Of a DNA stretch of 64,000 nt, positions 37,573 to 45,761 are shown piece after piece; position 1 is the stretch's first letter; every line of letters begins with the position of its first letter. Source of the stretch: Colwellia sp. M166. GTDB taxonomy: Bacteria; Pseudomonadota; Gammaproteobacteria; Enterobacterales; Alteromonadaceae. Location of the stretch: assembly GCF_024585285.1 (NCBI RefSeq), contig NZ_CP040755.1, positions 1,798,001 to 1,862,000 on the forward strand, in the 5' to 3' direction. The notes beneath the pieces were generated by a model. That model searched no databases, was not told the DNA's origin, and worked only from the letters and a program-made list of their open reading frames with translations. The position numbers and the translations under genes are program-made.

Positions 37573-39093
37573 ATGGCTTCGTCAGGACAACAACTTATTT
37601 GTATTACTGATATTAAAGGTAAATATAACTACGTTAATCCAGCTTTTGCTGCGGCATTAGGATTAGAATCGACACTGGAATCTGAAGAAATCCAAGGTAA
37701 TTATTTTCATCAACAGATGCCTAAGTGTATTCTTGATGAAATTGCCAAAACCTTAGAAAAAGGCTTTTCATGGCAAGGGGTTATTAGGTACAAAAACAAA
37801 AGTAATCAAGATGTTTGGCTCGATACTTTTATGACTCCACAATACCATGATGGCAAAATTATTGGCTATCAATCCATTGCAACCTTAGCAAAACCGGCAT
37901 TAATTGAACGTGCAATTCGTGTATATTCAGCAATTAACAAACGTAATAAGTGGGCTAATTTAGAAATTTCAAAAAATCATAAATTCGCTTTTTTATTGCT
38001 TGTTAGTGCTATTGCCCAATATTTTATTTTCAGCCACTTTGGCTTATATCACTCTATTTTTGCGGCCTTATGTGCTGCAACACCTATTGCCATATTTTGG
38101 CAAGATATCATTCCGACCGCAATCAACGCGCAACGGATGCAATCAATGTTTGATTCACCTTCACGTAAGGTTTATTTCGGCACCGGTACTGCAAGTATAT
38201 TTGAATTTAATTTCTCGATGTTAAAAGCAAAACTTCGAGCTATTATTGAGCGTACCTTAGATACGGCAAAACCAATGAATGCGGTGATGAATAATGTCAG
38301 TGCTGGCATTAGCCAAACCCGTGAAAACTTAACGACGCAGCAAGGCACCATTGAACAGTTAAGCCAAGCCATGCTCGAAATGCAAACCGCAACTACAGAA
38401 ATATCAGCAAATGTTGCCACAGCAGCCAGTGATTTAGATGAAACTTTTCGGCATTGTGAGCAAGCGCAACAAGGTATTTTCTCTACCACAGACAAAATTA
38501 AGTCACTTGCCAATGATATTGATCAAGCCTCCTCTTCAGCCGACAGTTTAACGCAATCAGCCAACAACGTTGGTGGTTTAATGGAAGAAATACAATCTAT
38601 TGCCGACCAAACCAATTTATTAGCCTTAAATGCTGCTATTGAAGCAGCACGTGCCGGCGAGCATGGTCGAGGCTTTGCCGTTGTTGCTGACGAGGTTCGA
38701 AATTTATCATCACGAACGCAAGATTCAGCAATGAAGATCCATCAACGTTTATCTGTCATGCTAGAAACCATAGAGCAATGGGTGGCATTGATGCTGAAAA
38801 ATAAAGAGGAAGCACAGTTATGCGTTGAAATAGCTGAAGGCTCCAATCAAAAAATTGCTGATGTTGTTGACCGTGTGCAAAAAGTTGCTGATGTTGCGAA
38901 TCAAATAGCAACAGCAACTGAACAACAAAGCGTTACCTCAGTTACTATCAATGAATATGTTATCGACGTGCAACAAGCCATCGAGCGCACTTGGCAGCAA
39001 ACCGATATTGTTACCGATGAAATGCTCATGCTATCAGCTAGCGTTGACAATATTACTAATGTTGCCAGCACCTTTGTTCCGCCAAGTAAATAG
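37573..39093 (+). CDS. Methyl-accepting chemotaxis protein with PAS domain (Aer-like)
   Basis: Chemoreceptor-type signal transducer, 506 aa. An N-terminal cytosolic PAS domain (~7-110: [40 protein letters not shown]), two membrane segments around residues 137-175, then a long coiled-coil signalling domain with the conserved hairpin tip region [20 protein letters not shown] and [20 protein letters not shown]. No periplasmic ligand domain, so it probably senses a cytosolic or redox signal as Aer does; PAS cofactor not determinable. GAGGAAAG precedes the ATG. Monogenic, with a strong hairpin downstream. Confidence 0.92.
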   Translation: MASSGQQLICITDIKGKYNYVNPAFAAALGLESTLESEEIQGNYFHQQMPKCILDEIAKTLEKGFSWQGVIRYKNKSNQDVWLDTFMTPQYHDGKIIGYQSIATLAKPALIERAIRVYSAINKRNKWANLEISKNHKFAFLLLVSAIAQYFIFSHFGLYHSIFAALCAATPIAIFWQDIIPTAINAQRMQSMFDSPSRKVYFGTGTASIFEFNFSMLKAKLRAIIERTLDTAKPMNAVMNNVSAGISQTRENLTTQQGTIEQLSQAMLEMQTATTEISANVATAASDLDETFRHCEQAQQGIFSTTDKIKSLANDIDQASSSADSLTQSANNVGGLMEEIQSIADQTNLLALNAAIEAARAGEHGRGFAVVADEVRNLSSRTQDSAMKIHQRLSVMLETIEQWVALMLKNKEEAQLCVEIAEGSNQKIADVVDRVQKVADVANQIATATEQQSVTSVTINEYVIDVQQAIERTWQQTDIVTDEMLMLSASVDNITNVASTFVPPSK

Positions 39094-39135
39094 TAAAAAT
39101 GCACAAATAAGCTGTGCTATGCAAGCAGATTGTTT

Positions 39136-39172
39136 AATCACCTCAACTTGCGAGCCGCAAGTTGAGGTGATT
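39136..39172. terminator. 17-bp perfect hairpin after the chemoreceptor gene
   Basis: AATCACCTCAACTTGCG-AGC-CGCAAGTTGAGGTGATT, 43 bp after the stop; no T-tract follows. Confidence 0.65.
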
Positions 39173-39437
39173 ACGGGTAAGCATTAAAACTTTAAATGCA
39201 CAAGCTGTCGCGTTCAATGTCATCTTTTACGAGATTAATTTACCGTACATTGAGCAACCGTTGTTGACTCCTGTTCATATTTCACACCGATATAATAACC
39301 AGATTAAAATTCATTAGCGCAATATAAAGCACTTATAAAATCACTATCAAAAATCATTTAAAAGACATTTAAATACCGACTTAAGTAACTTTACTTTACG
39401 TCTCCCACCTATCAAGAAGCAATTTTAGTCACTGTAT

Positions 39438-39522
39438 TTGATCAAGATCACTTACAAGTTATAAAATACAAAAACACTACATATTGTGCTAAACATTGAT
39501 CAAGATGCACATATATGTATTT
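39438..39522 (+). promoter_or_regulatory. FNR-like and NrdR-like sites upstream of nrdJa
   Basis: Two TTGATCAAGATCA-type sequences at 39438-39451 (TTGATCAAGATCAC) and 39496-39509 (TTGATCAAGATGCA) resemble the FNR/ANR consensus TTGAT-N4-ATCAA. Between and overlapping them are two NrdR-box-like 16-mers: ACACTACATATTGTGC (39474-39489) and GCACATATATGTATTT (39507-39522), 33 bp apart centre to centre, close to the usual three-turn spacing. The other ~300 bp of the 39173-39593 gap show no cobalamin riboswitch signature. Confidence 0.65.
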
Positions 39523-39593
39523 CTAACTTGTGCGTAACATAATTTTATTTATCATAAATAAACCAAGTAACTCGATAATAAAAATTATTAGCC

Positions 39594-41792
39594 ATGATTG
39601 TACCTAAAACTGATAGCGATAAAAAAATTGCAGCTAAAGCAAATTCATCACAAGATAAAGCTGACAAACAACCTGAACTACAAGCGGCTTCACTCGATAT
39701 ATGGGATAAAAAGTATCGACTAAAAGATAAACACGGTAACAACCAAGAAGCCTGCGTAAATGAAACATTCATACGCATTGCCAAAGCTTTAGCTGATATC
39801 GAAGTTAAAGATCAAACACAATGGCAAGAAAAATTTCTTTGGGCTATGCAATCTGGCGCTTACCCAGCAGGTCGTATTATTTCTAATGCCGGTGCAGCAA
39901 AATTTAAACCCGCAACATCTACCATCAATTGTACGGTATCGGGCACCATCGAAGATTCAATGACTGGTATTTTACAACAAGTACATCAGGCGGGTTTAAC
40001 GCTAAAAGCCGGTTGTGGTATCGGGTATGAATTCTCGACTTTAAGACCTAGTGGCGCTTATGTCGCAGGTGCTGGTGCAACAACATCCGGTCCTTTGTCG
40101 TTTATGGATATATACGACAAAATGTGTTTCACCGTAAGCTCAGCTGGCGGCAGGCGCGGTGCTCAAATGGGTGTATTTGATATCTCTCACCCTGATGTCA
40201 AAGACTTTATTCTCGCCAAACGCGAAGATGGCCGTTTACGCCAATTTAACTTATCTTTATTGATCAGTGATGATTTTATCAGTGCGGTAAAAAATAATAG
40301 CGATTGGCCATTAAACTTTCCATTAACTTATAAAGAAGTCCTCGCAGATAATATAGAGCTCAATGATAGCTCAACCGTGCTTTTTAAAGAAAATCACTAT
40401 CATGCCGACTTTATTAAACAGCACGATTACATTCTAAACGAACAAGGGCAAATTGCCTGTCGAATTTATCAACATATTCCAGCACAACGTCTGTGGGATA
40501 TGATCATGAGTAATACTTTTGATTATGCTGAGCCCGGCTTTATCCTAATTGACCATGCCAATGAGATGAATAACAACTGGTTTTGTGAACAACTGCGTGC
40601 GAGTAATCCTTGCGGTGAACAAATATTACCACCACATGGAGCATGTTTGCTTGGTTCAATCAATTTAGTGAAGTTTGTCGAGCAAGCATTTTCTAATAAG
40701 GCAGAATTTAATTGGCAGAAATTTAAAAAAGTCATCCGCATATTTACTCGTATGCTAGATAATGTTGTAGAAATAAATGGTTTGCCACTGGCTGAGCAAC
40801 GACTAGAGATTGAAAGCAAACGCCGACATGGCATGGGTTATCTCGGGTTAGGCTCAGCTTTAACCTTACTTAAAATACCTTATAATAGCCCAGAAGCCGT
40901 TGCATTTACCGAAGAGGTATCAAAAATTCTCGCCATTACGGGTTGGCAAGAAGCGCTTAAACTTGCAAAAGAGAAAGGCCCTGCCCCGATCCTCAAACAA
41001 AGCTTTACCGTTGACCAAGCTATGCTGAATAAACGTCCCGAAATGATAAAAGATGGTATTAAAGTTGGCGATCGTATTACCGGAGCAGTATTACATGCTA
41101 AATATAGTCGTTATATGCAAAGAATTGCTCAGGAGCAGCCCGAACTAATCGCACAACTTGCTGAAGTAGGCGCACGCTTTACTCACCATACTTCTATTGC
41201 CCCAACCGGCACACTCGCACTCAGCTTAGGTAATAATGTTTCAAACGGCATAGAGCCAAGTTTTGCCCATGAATATCATCGAAATATTATTCGCCAAGGT
41301 AAAAAGTCGAAAGAATCCGTAGCGGTATCAAGCTACGAACTTTTAGCCTATCGAGCAATGATTAACCCTAATGCACAAGCCTATGCTACTCAAGGTGATG
41401 AGCAACTACCAAATTATTTCACGGCGAGTGACAGCATTAGCCCAGAAGCGCATGTTGATATTCAAGCAGCAGCCCAATATTGGATAGACTCTTCAATTTC
41501 AAAAACCATTAATATTCCAACTGATTTTGCTTACGAGCAGTTTAAGAATATTTATCTCTATGCCTATGATAAAGGATTAAAAGGTTGTACTACCTTCCGA
41601 TTTAATCCTGAAGTTCATCAAGGTGTACTCGTGAAAGAAACTGATCTAGAAAAAGTCGAATATGAATTCACCCTAGCTGATGGCGCAAAAATAACAGCAA
41701 AAGGTAATGAAGAAATCCGCTACGACGGTGAAGTTCATACTGCAGCCAATTTACATGATGCTTTAAAAGAAGGCTATTACGGCAAACTTTAA
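39594..41792 (+). CDS. nrdJa: Class II (B12-dependent) ribonucleotide reductase, catalytic part NrdJa
   Basis: Adenosylcobalamin-dependent reductase making deoxyribonucleotides without oxygen dependence. Active-site features: STINCTVSG (C113), SNPCGEQILPPHGA (C340 with the neighbouring Glu), the FDYAEPGFILID and RRHGMGYLGLGSAL segments, and phosphate-binding SIAPTGTLALSLGNNVSNGIEPSFA. At 732 aa it lacks the C-terminal domain, which is a separate gene 78 bp downstream, as in Pseudomonas aeruginosa nrdJa/nrdJb. No Shine-Dalgarno is obvious before the ATG. Probably controlled by FNR- and NrdR-type factors from the sites upstream. Confidence 0.94.
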   Translation: MIVPKTDSDKKIAAKANSSQDKADKQPELQAASLDIWDKKYRLKDKHGNNQEACVNETFIRIAKALADIEVKDQTQWQEKFLWAMQSGAYPAGRIISNAGAAKFKPATSTINCTVSGTIEDSMTGILQQVHQAGLTLKAGCGIGYEFSTLRPSGAYVAGAGATTSGPLSFMDIYDKMCFTVSSAGGRRGAQMGVFDISHPDVKDFILAKREDGRLRQFNLSLLISDDFISAVKNNSDWPLNFPLTYKEVLADNIELNDSSTVLFKENHYHADFIKQHDYILNEQGQIACRIYQHIPAQRLWDMIMSNTFDYAEPGFILIDHANEMNNNWFCEQLRASNPCGEQILPPHGACLLGSINLVKFVEQAFSNKAEFNWQKFKKVIRIFTRMLDNVVEINGLPLAEQRLEIESKRRHGMGYLGLGSALTLLKIPYNSPEAVAFTEEVSKILAITGWQEALKLAKEKGPAPILKQSFTVDQAMLNKRPEMIKDGIKVGDRITGAVLHAKYSRYMQRIAQEQPELIAQLAEVGARFTHHTSIAPTGTLALSLGNNVSNGIEPSFAHEYHRNIIRQGKKSKESVAVSSYELLAYRAMINPNAQAYATQGDEQLPNYFTASDSISPEAHVDIQAAAQYWIDSSISKTINIPTDFAYEQFKNIYLYAYDKGLKGCTTFRFNPEVHQGVLVKETDLEKVEYEFTLADGAKITAKGNEEIRYDGEVHTAANLHDALKEGYYGKL

Positions 41793-41797
41793 GCTTA

Positions 41798-41851
41798 TAT
41801 ACCCATAATACTTCAAGCTGAAATTCTGCCTATTGCAGTGTCATGGGTATA
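41798..41851. repeat. 54-bp MITE-like repeat with TATACCCAT ends
   Basis: TATACCCAT at 41798-41806 and ATGGGTATA at 41843-41851 bracket a short interior (ATACTTCAAGCTGAAATTCT region). It sits exactly between nrdJa and nrdJb and would form a hairpin in their shared transcript. Only one copy was seen here. Confidence 0.6.
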
Positions 41852-41870
41852 AATAATAACCAGAGTGATA

Positions 41871-42566
41871 ATGATGAAAGAAATTACACAGAATATCTGC
41901 GCTGCCAAGGTAAAGCTGCCTGACACAGACGTTACGTTAGCAACAGAAAATGATAAAAATAAGGCAATGGTAAACTTAACCGAGAAGACCAAACGACCTG
42001 AAATGTTAGTCGGTTCAACCTACAAAATAAAGCCACCTATTTCAGACCATGCCTTATATATCACCGTCAATGACATTTTATTGAACCAAGGGACTGCGCA
42101 AGAAGTTAGACGGCCATTTGAAATATTTGTTAATTCAAAAAATATGGAATTTTATTCATGGGTGGTTGCTTTGACACGGGTGATTTCTGCAGTATTTCGT
42201 AAAGGCGGTGATTGCACATTTTTAGTTGAAGAACTCAAAGCTGTATTTGATCCGAAAGGCGGTTACTATCAACCTGGCACAGGAATTTTTATGCCGTCGG
42301 TTGTTGCTGACATTGGTCATGTTATTGAAACTCATTTAAAAACCTTAGATATGTTACCTAAAAGTGAAATAGATGCTCACCAACAAGCTTATTTAAAGCA
42401 AAAACAGCAAGCCGTTATGGCAGAGAATACAAACCAGACTGACGGTGAAAATCAACTTAATTTTCCAGCCACCGCAAGTAGCTGTAAAAAGTGTCACCAA
42501 AAATCGGTGGTTTTACTTGACGGTTGCGCTACCTGTTTAAACTGTGGCGATTCAAAATGTGGCTAA
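41871..42566 (+). CDS. nrdJb: Class II ribonucleotide reductase C-terminal component NrdJb
   Basis: Carries the part of class II RNR missing from NrdJa: a TSCPD-type domain (KIKPPISDHALYITVNDILL, VVALTRVISAVFRKGGDCTFLVEELKAV) and a C-terminal Cys-rich zinc-ribbon-like tail (CKKCHQKS, GCATCLNCGDSKC). In full-length enzymes the C-terminal Cys pair re-reduces the active site, so NrdJb is likely required for turnover. About 231 aa. Start set at the first ATG of ATGATG after AGAG; a GTG two codons earlier (41865) is possible. Cotranscribed with nrdJa across the 54-bp repeat. Confidence 0.9.
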   Translation: MMKEITQNICAAKVKLPDTDVTLATENDKNKAMVNLTEKTKRPEMLVGSTYKIKPPISDHALYITVNDILLNQGTAQEVRRPFEIFVNSKNMEFYSWVVALTRVISAVFRKGGDCTFLVEELKAVFDPKGGYYQPGTGIFMPSVVADIGHVIETHLKTLDMLPKSEIDAHQQAYLKQKQQAVMAENTNQTDGENQLNFPATASSCKKCHQKSVVLLDGCATCLNCGDSKCG

Positions 42567-42603
42567 GCTAAAGCCATACACCTTTAGCGTTTATCGAAAT
42601 TAA

Positions 42604-42639
42604 AAAAGTCGCATAGCCTATTATTGCTGTGCGACTTTT
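42604..42639. terminator. Bidirectional terminator between nrdJb and the thioredoxin-like gene
   Basis: AAAAGTCGCATAGC, 8-base loop, GCTGTGCGACTTTT, one mismatch pairable as G-U, with A- and T-rich sides; serves both convergent genes. Confidence 0.88.
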
Positions 42640-42668
42640 AAAGCTATTCGGTGATTTTTAATAAGAAA

Positions 42669-43145
42669 CTATAACATTGCCGATATATCAGCGGTTAATG
42701 ACACTTGTGGTCGCTCAATAATACGTCCTAATTCCTTACTATTTTGATAAACTATAAAAGTTGGCGTGTAATGAATATCATGACTTTTTGCTAAGCCATT
42801 CGGCTCTGATTTATCATAATCAAGGCCAATTAAGCGGTAAGAAAGTGTGTTATTTTCTGCCAATACTTTCAAAAACCGAGGGACTTCACGTTGGCTATCA
42901 TGACACCAAGAGCCAAAATAAACATCTATATGTAAATTACTTGGCCAACGTTTAATCGCTGTAACTTCCCGTTCAGATAATTCAAAGGCCTGATAACTTT
43001 GTTGAAAAGAGTTATGATCACGGATTAATTGCTGTTGACTAATCTCACCAATGGCCATAGTGTTTTTTTCTACATCACCGTTAGCGCAGGCGGTTATGGT
43101 AAAAAAAATCGTGATAATTAGTAAAATACTGGAAACTGTTTTCAT
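42669..43145 (-). CDS. Thioredoxin-fold lipoprotein with CxxS motif
   Basis: Periplasmic thioredoxin-like protein, 158 aa. The signal peptide ends in a lipobox-like ITAC (ITIFFTITAC, Cys at about residue 20), suggesting lipid anchoring. The thioredoxin fold is marked by IDVYFGSWCHDSQREVPRF and by the cis-Pro HYTPTFIVYQ. The redox motif reads CHDS: the second Cys is Ser, so it cannot form an intramolecular disulfide and may act as a monothiol or a binding protein. It is 32 bp downstream of tyrA on the same strand; a functional link with tyrA is not implied. Confidence 0.8.
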   Translation of the reverse strand: MKTVSSILLIITIFFTITACANGDVEKNTMAIGEISQQQLIRDHNSFQQSYQAFELSEREVTAIKRWPSNLHIDVYFGSWCHDSQREVPRFLKVLAENNTLSYRLIGLDYDKSEPNGLAKSHDIHYTPTFIVYQNSKELGRIIERPQVSLTADISAML

Positions 43146-43177
43146 TTCATTCCTTGTTGGTATAGTCGCCTTGCGAT

Positions 43178-44320
43178 TTAATGTTTCTTGAGTTGATCGG
43201 CTTTTATCAACATCGCCTTACTTTCCTGTAAGAAAATATTAGCATAATCTCCAAACCAATCCGCAACTTGTGAAAACATAGCGGTAAAAGCTTGTTTGTC
43301 ATCTAACTGCACATCTTCAAGTAATTCTAAAAATCGATAGGCAAAGCGCTTCATCATAGCAATATTATCTTGGTTGGCAAAAATAATATCTGTGTATAGC
43401 ACGGGATCTTGAGCAAATAAGCGTCCGACCATAATCAGCTCTAAACGATAAATGGGCGAGCTCATCTCTACTAATTGTGCGATATCAGCGCCTTCAGTCA
43501 TTAAATGATAACCATAAGCAATAGTGGAAAAATGTCGCATCACTTGCACCATCGACATTGCTTGGTCATGAGCGTGTGCTTCAACTGGGTAAACTTTTGC
43601 TCCCCAAACTTGAAACTGCTCCAATAACCAATGATATTGTTCTGGCAAGCGCCCTTCACAAGCAATAATGGTTTGTTTAACTAAACCGGTAACATCAGGA
43701 CCAAACATAGGATGCAAACCGATAACAGGACCATTATGTACTTTCATCATTTCGTACAGCGGTGCTTCTTTAATACTGGTAACATCCGCTAAAATACAAC
43801 TTTCAGGCAAGCTACTTAGTTTTTGAATAATCATAGCGGTCAATCTGATCGGCACAGCTACAATCACTAAATTCGCATCCGCTAAAATGTCAGTACTATT
43901 GGGCCAATCGGCTTGTTCCAAAGTTTGCACTTGATAATGAGAGCGGGTAAATAAGTCGCCAAAAATTCGCCCTAATTGACCATCACCACCAATAATAACG
44001 ATTTTTTTGCAATCCGGATTAACACAGCGATAGCCGCTGGCATCTTGGCTAATATAAGAGTCTTGCATCAAGCGACGCAAAATATCTTCGATTAATTCCG
44101 GAGAAATTCCGGCGGCTATCGCTTGTTGGCGCCGAGCTTTTAATAAGCTCGCTTCACGTTCAGGAGCAAAAATAGGCATACCGACTTCACTTTTTAATAA
44201 ACCAACTTTTGTCGTTACAGCGCGTCGCTTAGCCAATAACGCAACCAGTTGACCATCGATATCATCAATTTCATCGCGCAGTGCAGTCAGTTGCTGCTCA
44301 AATGTAGCTGTGTTACTCAT
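43178..44320 (-). CDS. tyrA: Bifunctional chorismate mutase / prephenate dehydrogenase (T-protein)
   Basis: Converts chorismate to prephenate and then 4-hydroxyphenylpyruvate, committing flux to tyrosine. The AroQ mutase domain (~1-95: LRDEIDDIDGQLVALLAKRRAV) is fused to an NAD-dependent dehydrogenase starting at KIVIIGGDGQLGRIFGDLF (~108), with IGLHPMFGPDVTG later. 380 aa, E. coli-like fusion. It lies 20 bp after aroF on the same strand, reproducing the E. coli aroF-tyrA operon, and should share its TyrR control. Confidence 0.97.
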   Translation of the reverse strand: MSNTATFEQQLTALRDEIDDIDGQLVALLAKRRAVTTKVGLLKSEVGMPIFAPEREASLLKARRQQAIAAGISPELIEDILRRLMQDSYISQDASGYRCVNPDCKKIVIIGGDGQLGRIFGDLFTRSHYQVQTLEQADWPNSTDILADANLVIVAVPIRLTAMIIQKLSSLPESCILADVTSIKEAPLYEMMKVHNGPVIGLHPMFGPDVTGLVKQTIIACEGRLPEQYHWLLEQFQVWGAKVYPVEAHAHDQAMSMVQVMRHFSTIAYGYHLMTEGADIAQLVEMSSPIYRLELIMVGRLFAQDPVLYTDIIFANQDNIAMMKRFAYRFLELLEDVQLDDKQAFTAMFSQVADWFGDYANIFLQESKAMLIKADQLKKH

Positions 44321-44340
44321 TGCTAACCTTTAATCCTTTT

Positions 44341-45459
44341 TTAACTCGTAGCATTAATTCTTTGCTTTAAAATGGTTTCAAGCTTGGTACTAGCACCTAA
44401 AATAAGCTGTTCTGTGGTAGTAAAATCAATGCAAGCATCAGTAACAGAGACACCGTATTCAAGTGCTTTAAATGGTAGATCTGAACTCTGATTACCTGGA
44501 TTGATATTACTCTCTAACATAATACCAATGATCGACTTATTGCCGTCACAAATTTGATTAAAAACATTCTCTGCCACTAACGGTTGACGGCGGTAATCTT
44601 TATTAGAATTGCCATGCGAACAATCAACCACAATGCCTGGCTCTAAATCCTGTTTAGCCAACTCTTGCTCACATAACTGGACATTCACTGAATCATAATT
44701 CGGTTGTTTGCCACCACGTAAAATAACATGGCCGTCGGGGTTACCTGAGGTTTTAATTAGTGCAACTTGTCCTTGACGATTAATGCCCATAAAACGGTGC
44801 GAATGCGCTGCTGACTGCAAAGCATTAATTGCCACGCCAAGGCCACCATTAGTGCCATTTTTAAAGCCGATAGGCATAGACAAACCACTGGCCATTTCAC
44901 GATGGGTTTGCGATTCTGTGGTACGTGCGCCAATCGCAGACCAACTAAATAGCTCAGCTAAATATTGTGGGCTAATAGGATCAAGCGCTTCGGTAGCTAA
45001 AGGTAAACCTAATTCCGTTAAGTAAATTAATAATTCACGTGCTTTGCGCAGGCCACTTTCAACATCAAATGAACCATCCATATGCGGATCATTAATTAAG
45101 CCTTTCCAGCCCACGGTTGTACGGGGTTTTTCAAAGTAAACCCGCATAACAATATATAAACTATCTTGGTATTTATCATGTAGTACTTTTAGTTTTCTGG
45201 CATAAGCTTTCGCCGCATCGACATCATGCACCGAACAAGGCCCAGTGATCACTAATAAGCGATGATCTTGTTTATGGATAATATTCGCAATGATTTGACG
45301 AGCATTTTTAACAAACACACGACCAGCTTCTGGCAGTGGCAACTCTTCTCGTAAGGCATTAGGAGTAATTAAGACATCTTCGGCATTAACATGTATATCA
45401 TTTAATCTGCTTTTCGGCATTGTGCTTGCGGCAGACGTAGTAGAAGTAGATTCTGACAT
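44341..45459 (-). CDS. aroF: 3-deoxy-7-phosphoheptulonate synthase (class I, AroF-type)
   Basis: First enzyme of the shikimate pathway, joining phosphoenolpyruvate and erythrose 4-phosphate. Class I alpha type: LLVITGPCSVHDVDAAKAYA, RVYFEKPRTTVGWKGLINDP, GARTTESQTHREMASGLSMP, IVVDCSHGNSNKDY. Start taken at the ATG at 45459 (MSESTSTT) behind AGGAAAG; an ATG eight codons earlier lacks a ribosome site. The tyrosine-sensitive AroF assignment rests on operon structure with tyrA and a TyrR box, not on residues I could test. Confidence 0.93.
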   Translation of the reverse strand: MSESTSTTSAASTMPKSRLNDIHVNAEDVLITPNALREELPLPEAGRVFVKNARQIIANIIHKQDHRLLVITGPCSVHDVDAAKAYARKLKVLHDKYQDSLYIVMRVYFEKPRTTVGWKGLINDPHMDGSFDVESGLRKARELLIYLTELGLPLATEALDPISPQYLAELFSWSAIGARTTESQTHREMASGLSMPIGFKNGTNGGLGVAINALQSAAHSHRFMGINRQGQVALIKTSGNPDGHVILRGGKQPNYDSVNVQLCEQELAKQDLEPGIVVDCSHGNSNKDYRRQPLVAENVFNQICDGNKSIIGIMLESNINPGNQSSDLPFKALEYGVSVTDACIDFTTTEQLILGASTKLETILKQRINATS

Positions 45460-45588
45460 AGGACTTTCCTGAATATAGAGCAATAAATATAGGGTTAAGT
45501 AAAGTATTTCTAGTTAATTTAGCAATTAACTATGACGCTAGATGTATGACTAGCTAAAGTATGGGAGGTAATAATATCGATAGTGCGG

Positions 45589-45632
45589 ATTATACATTTT
45601 ATTGAAAATCTCGGTGTAAATTAAAGTTTACT
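45589..45632 (-). promoter_or_regulatory. Candidate aroF promoter overlapped by a TyrR box
   Basis: TGTAAATTAAAGTTTACT at 45615-45632 fits the strong TyrR consensus TGTAAA-N6-TTTACA with one mismatch. A TATAAT -10 on the minus strand lies at 45589-45594, so the box covers the -35 area of that promoter. A second TATAAT (45645-45650) and a weaker TGTAAT...AATACA box lie just upstream. This resembles repression of aroF-tyrA by TyrR with tyrosine. Confidence 0.7.
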
Positions 45633-45702
45633 TTATTTGTATTGATTATATTACACTATAATTTACTTAGGTACAGCCTTATTAATAAATTTTTTAGTTA
45701 AA

Positions 45703-45724
45703 AAAAGCGCCTATTGGCGCTTTT
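45703..45724 (-). terminator. Intrinsic terminator of acs
   Basis: AAAAGCGCC-TATT-GGCGCTTTT, preceded by further A, giving a U-tract on the minus strand, 38 bp beyond the acs stop. Confidence 0.9.
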
Positions 45725-45761
45725 ATCTCAATATAATTAATAAAGATTATCTATTAATCAT

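Noticed and set aside
39173..39437. Cobalamin riboswitch before the B12-dependent reductase
   Set aside because: No B12-box or conserved core could be found in the upstream region.
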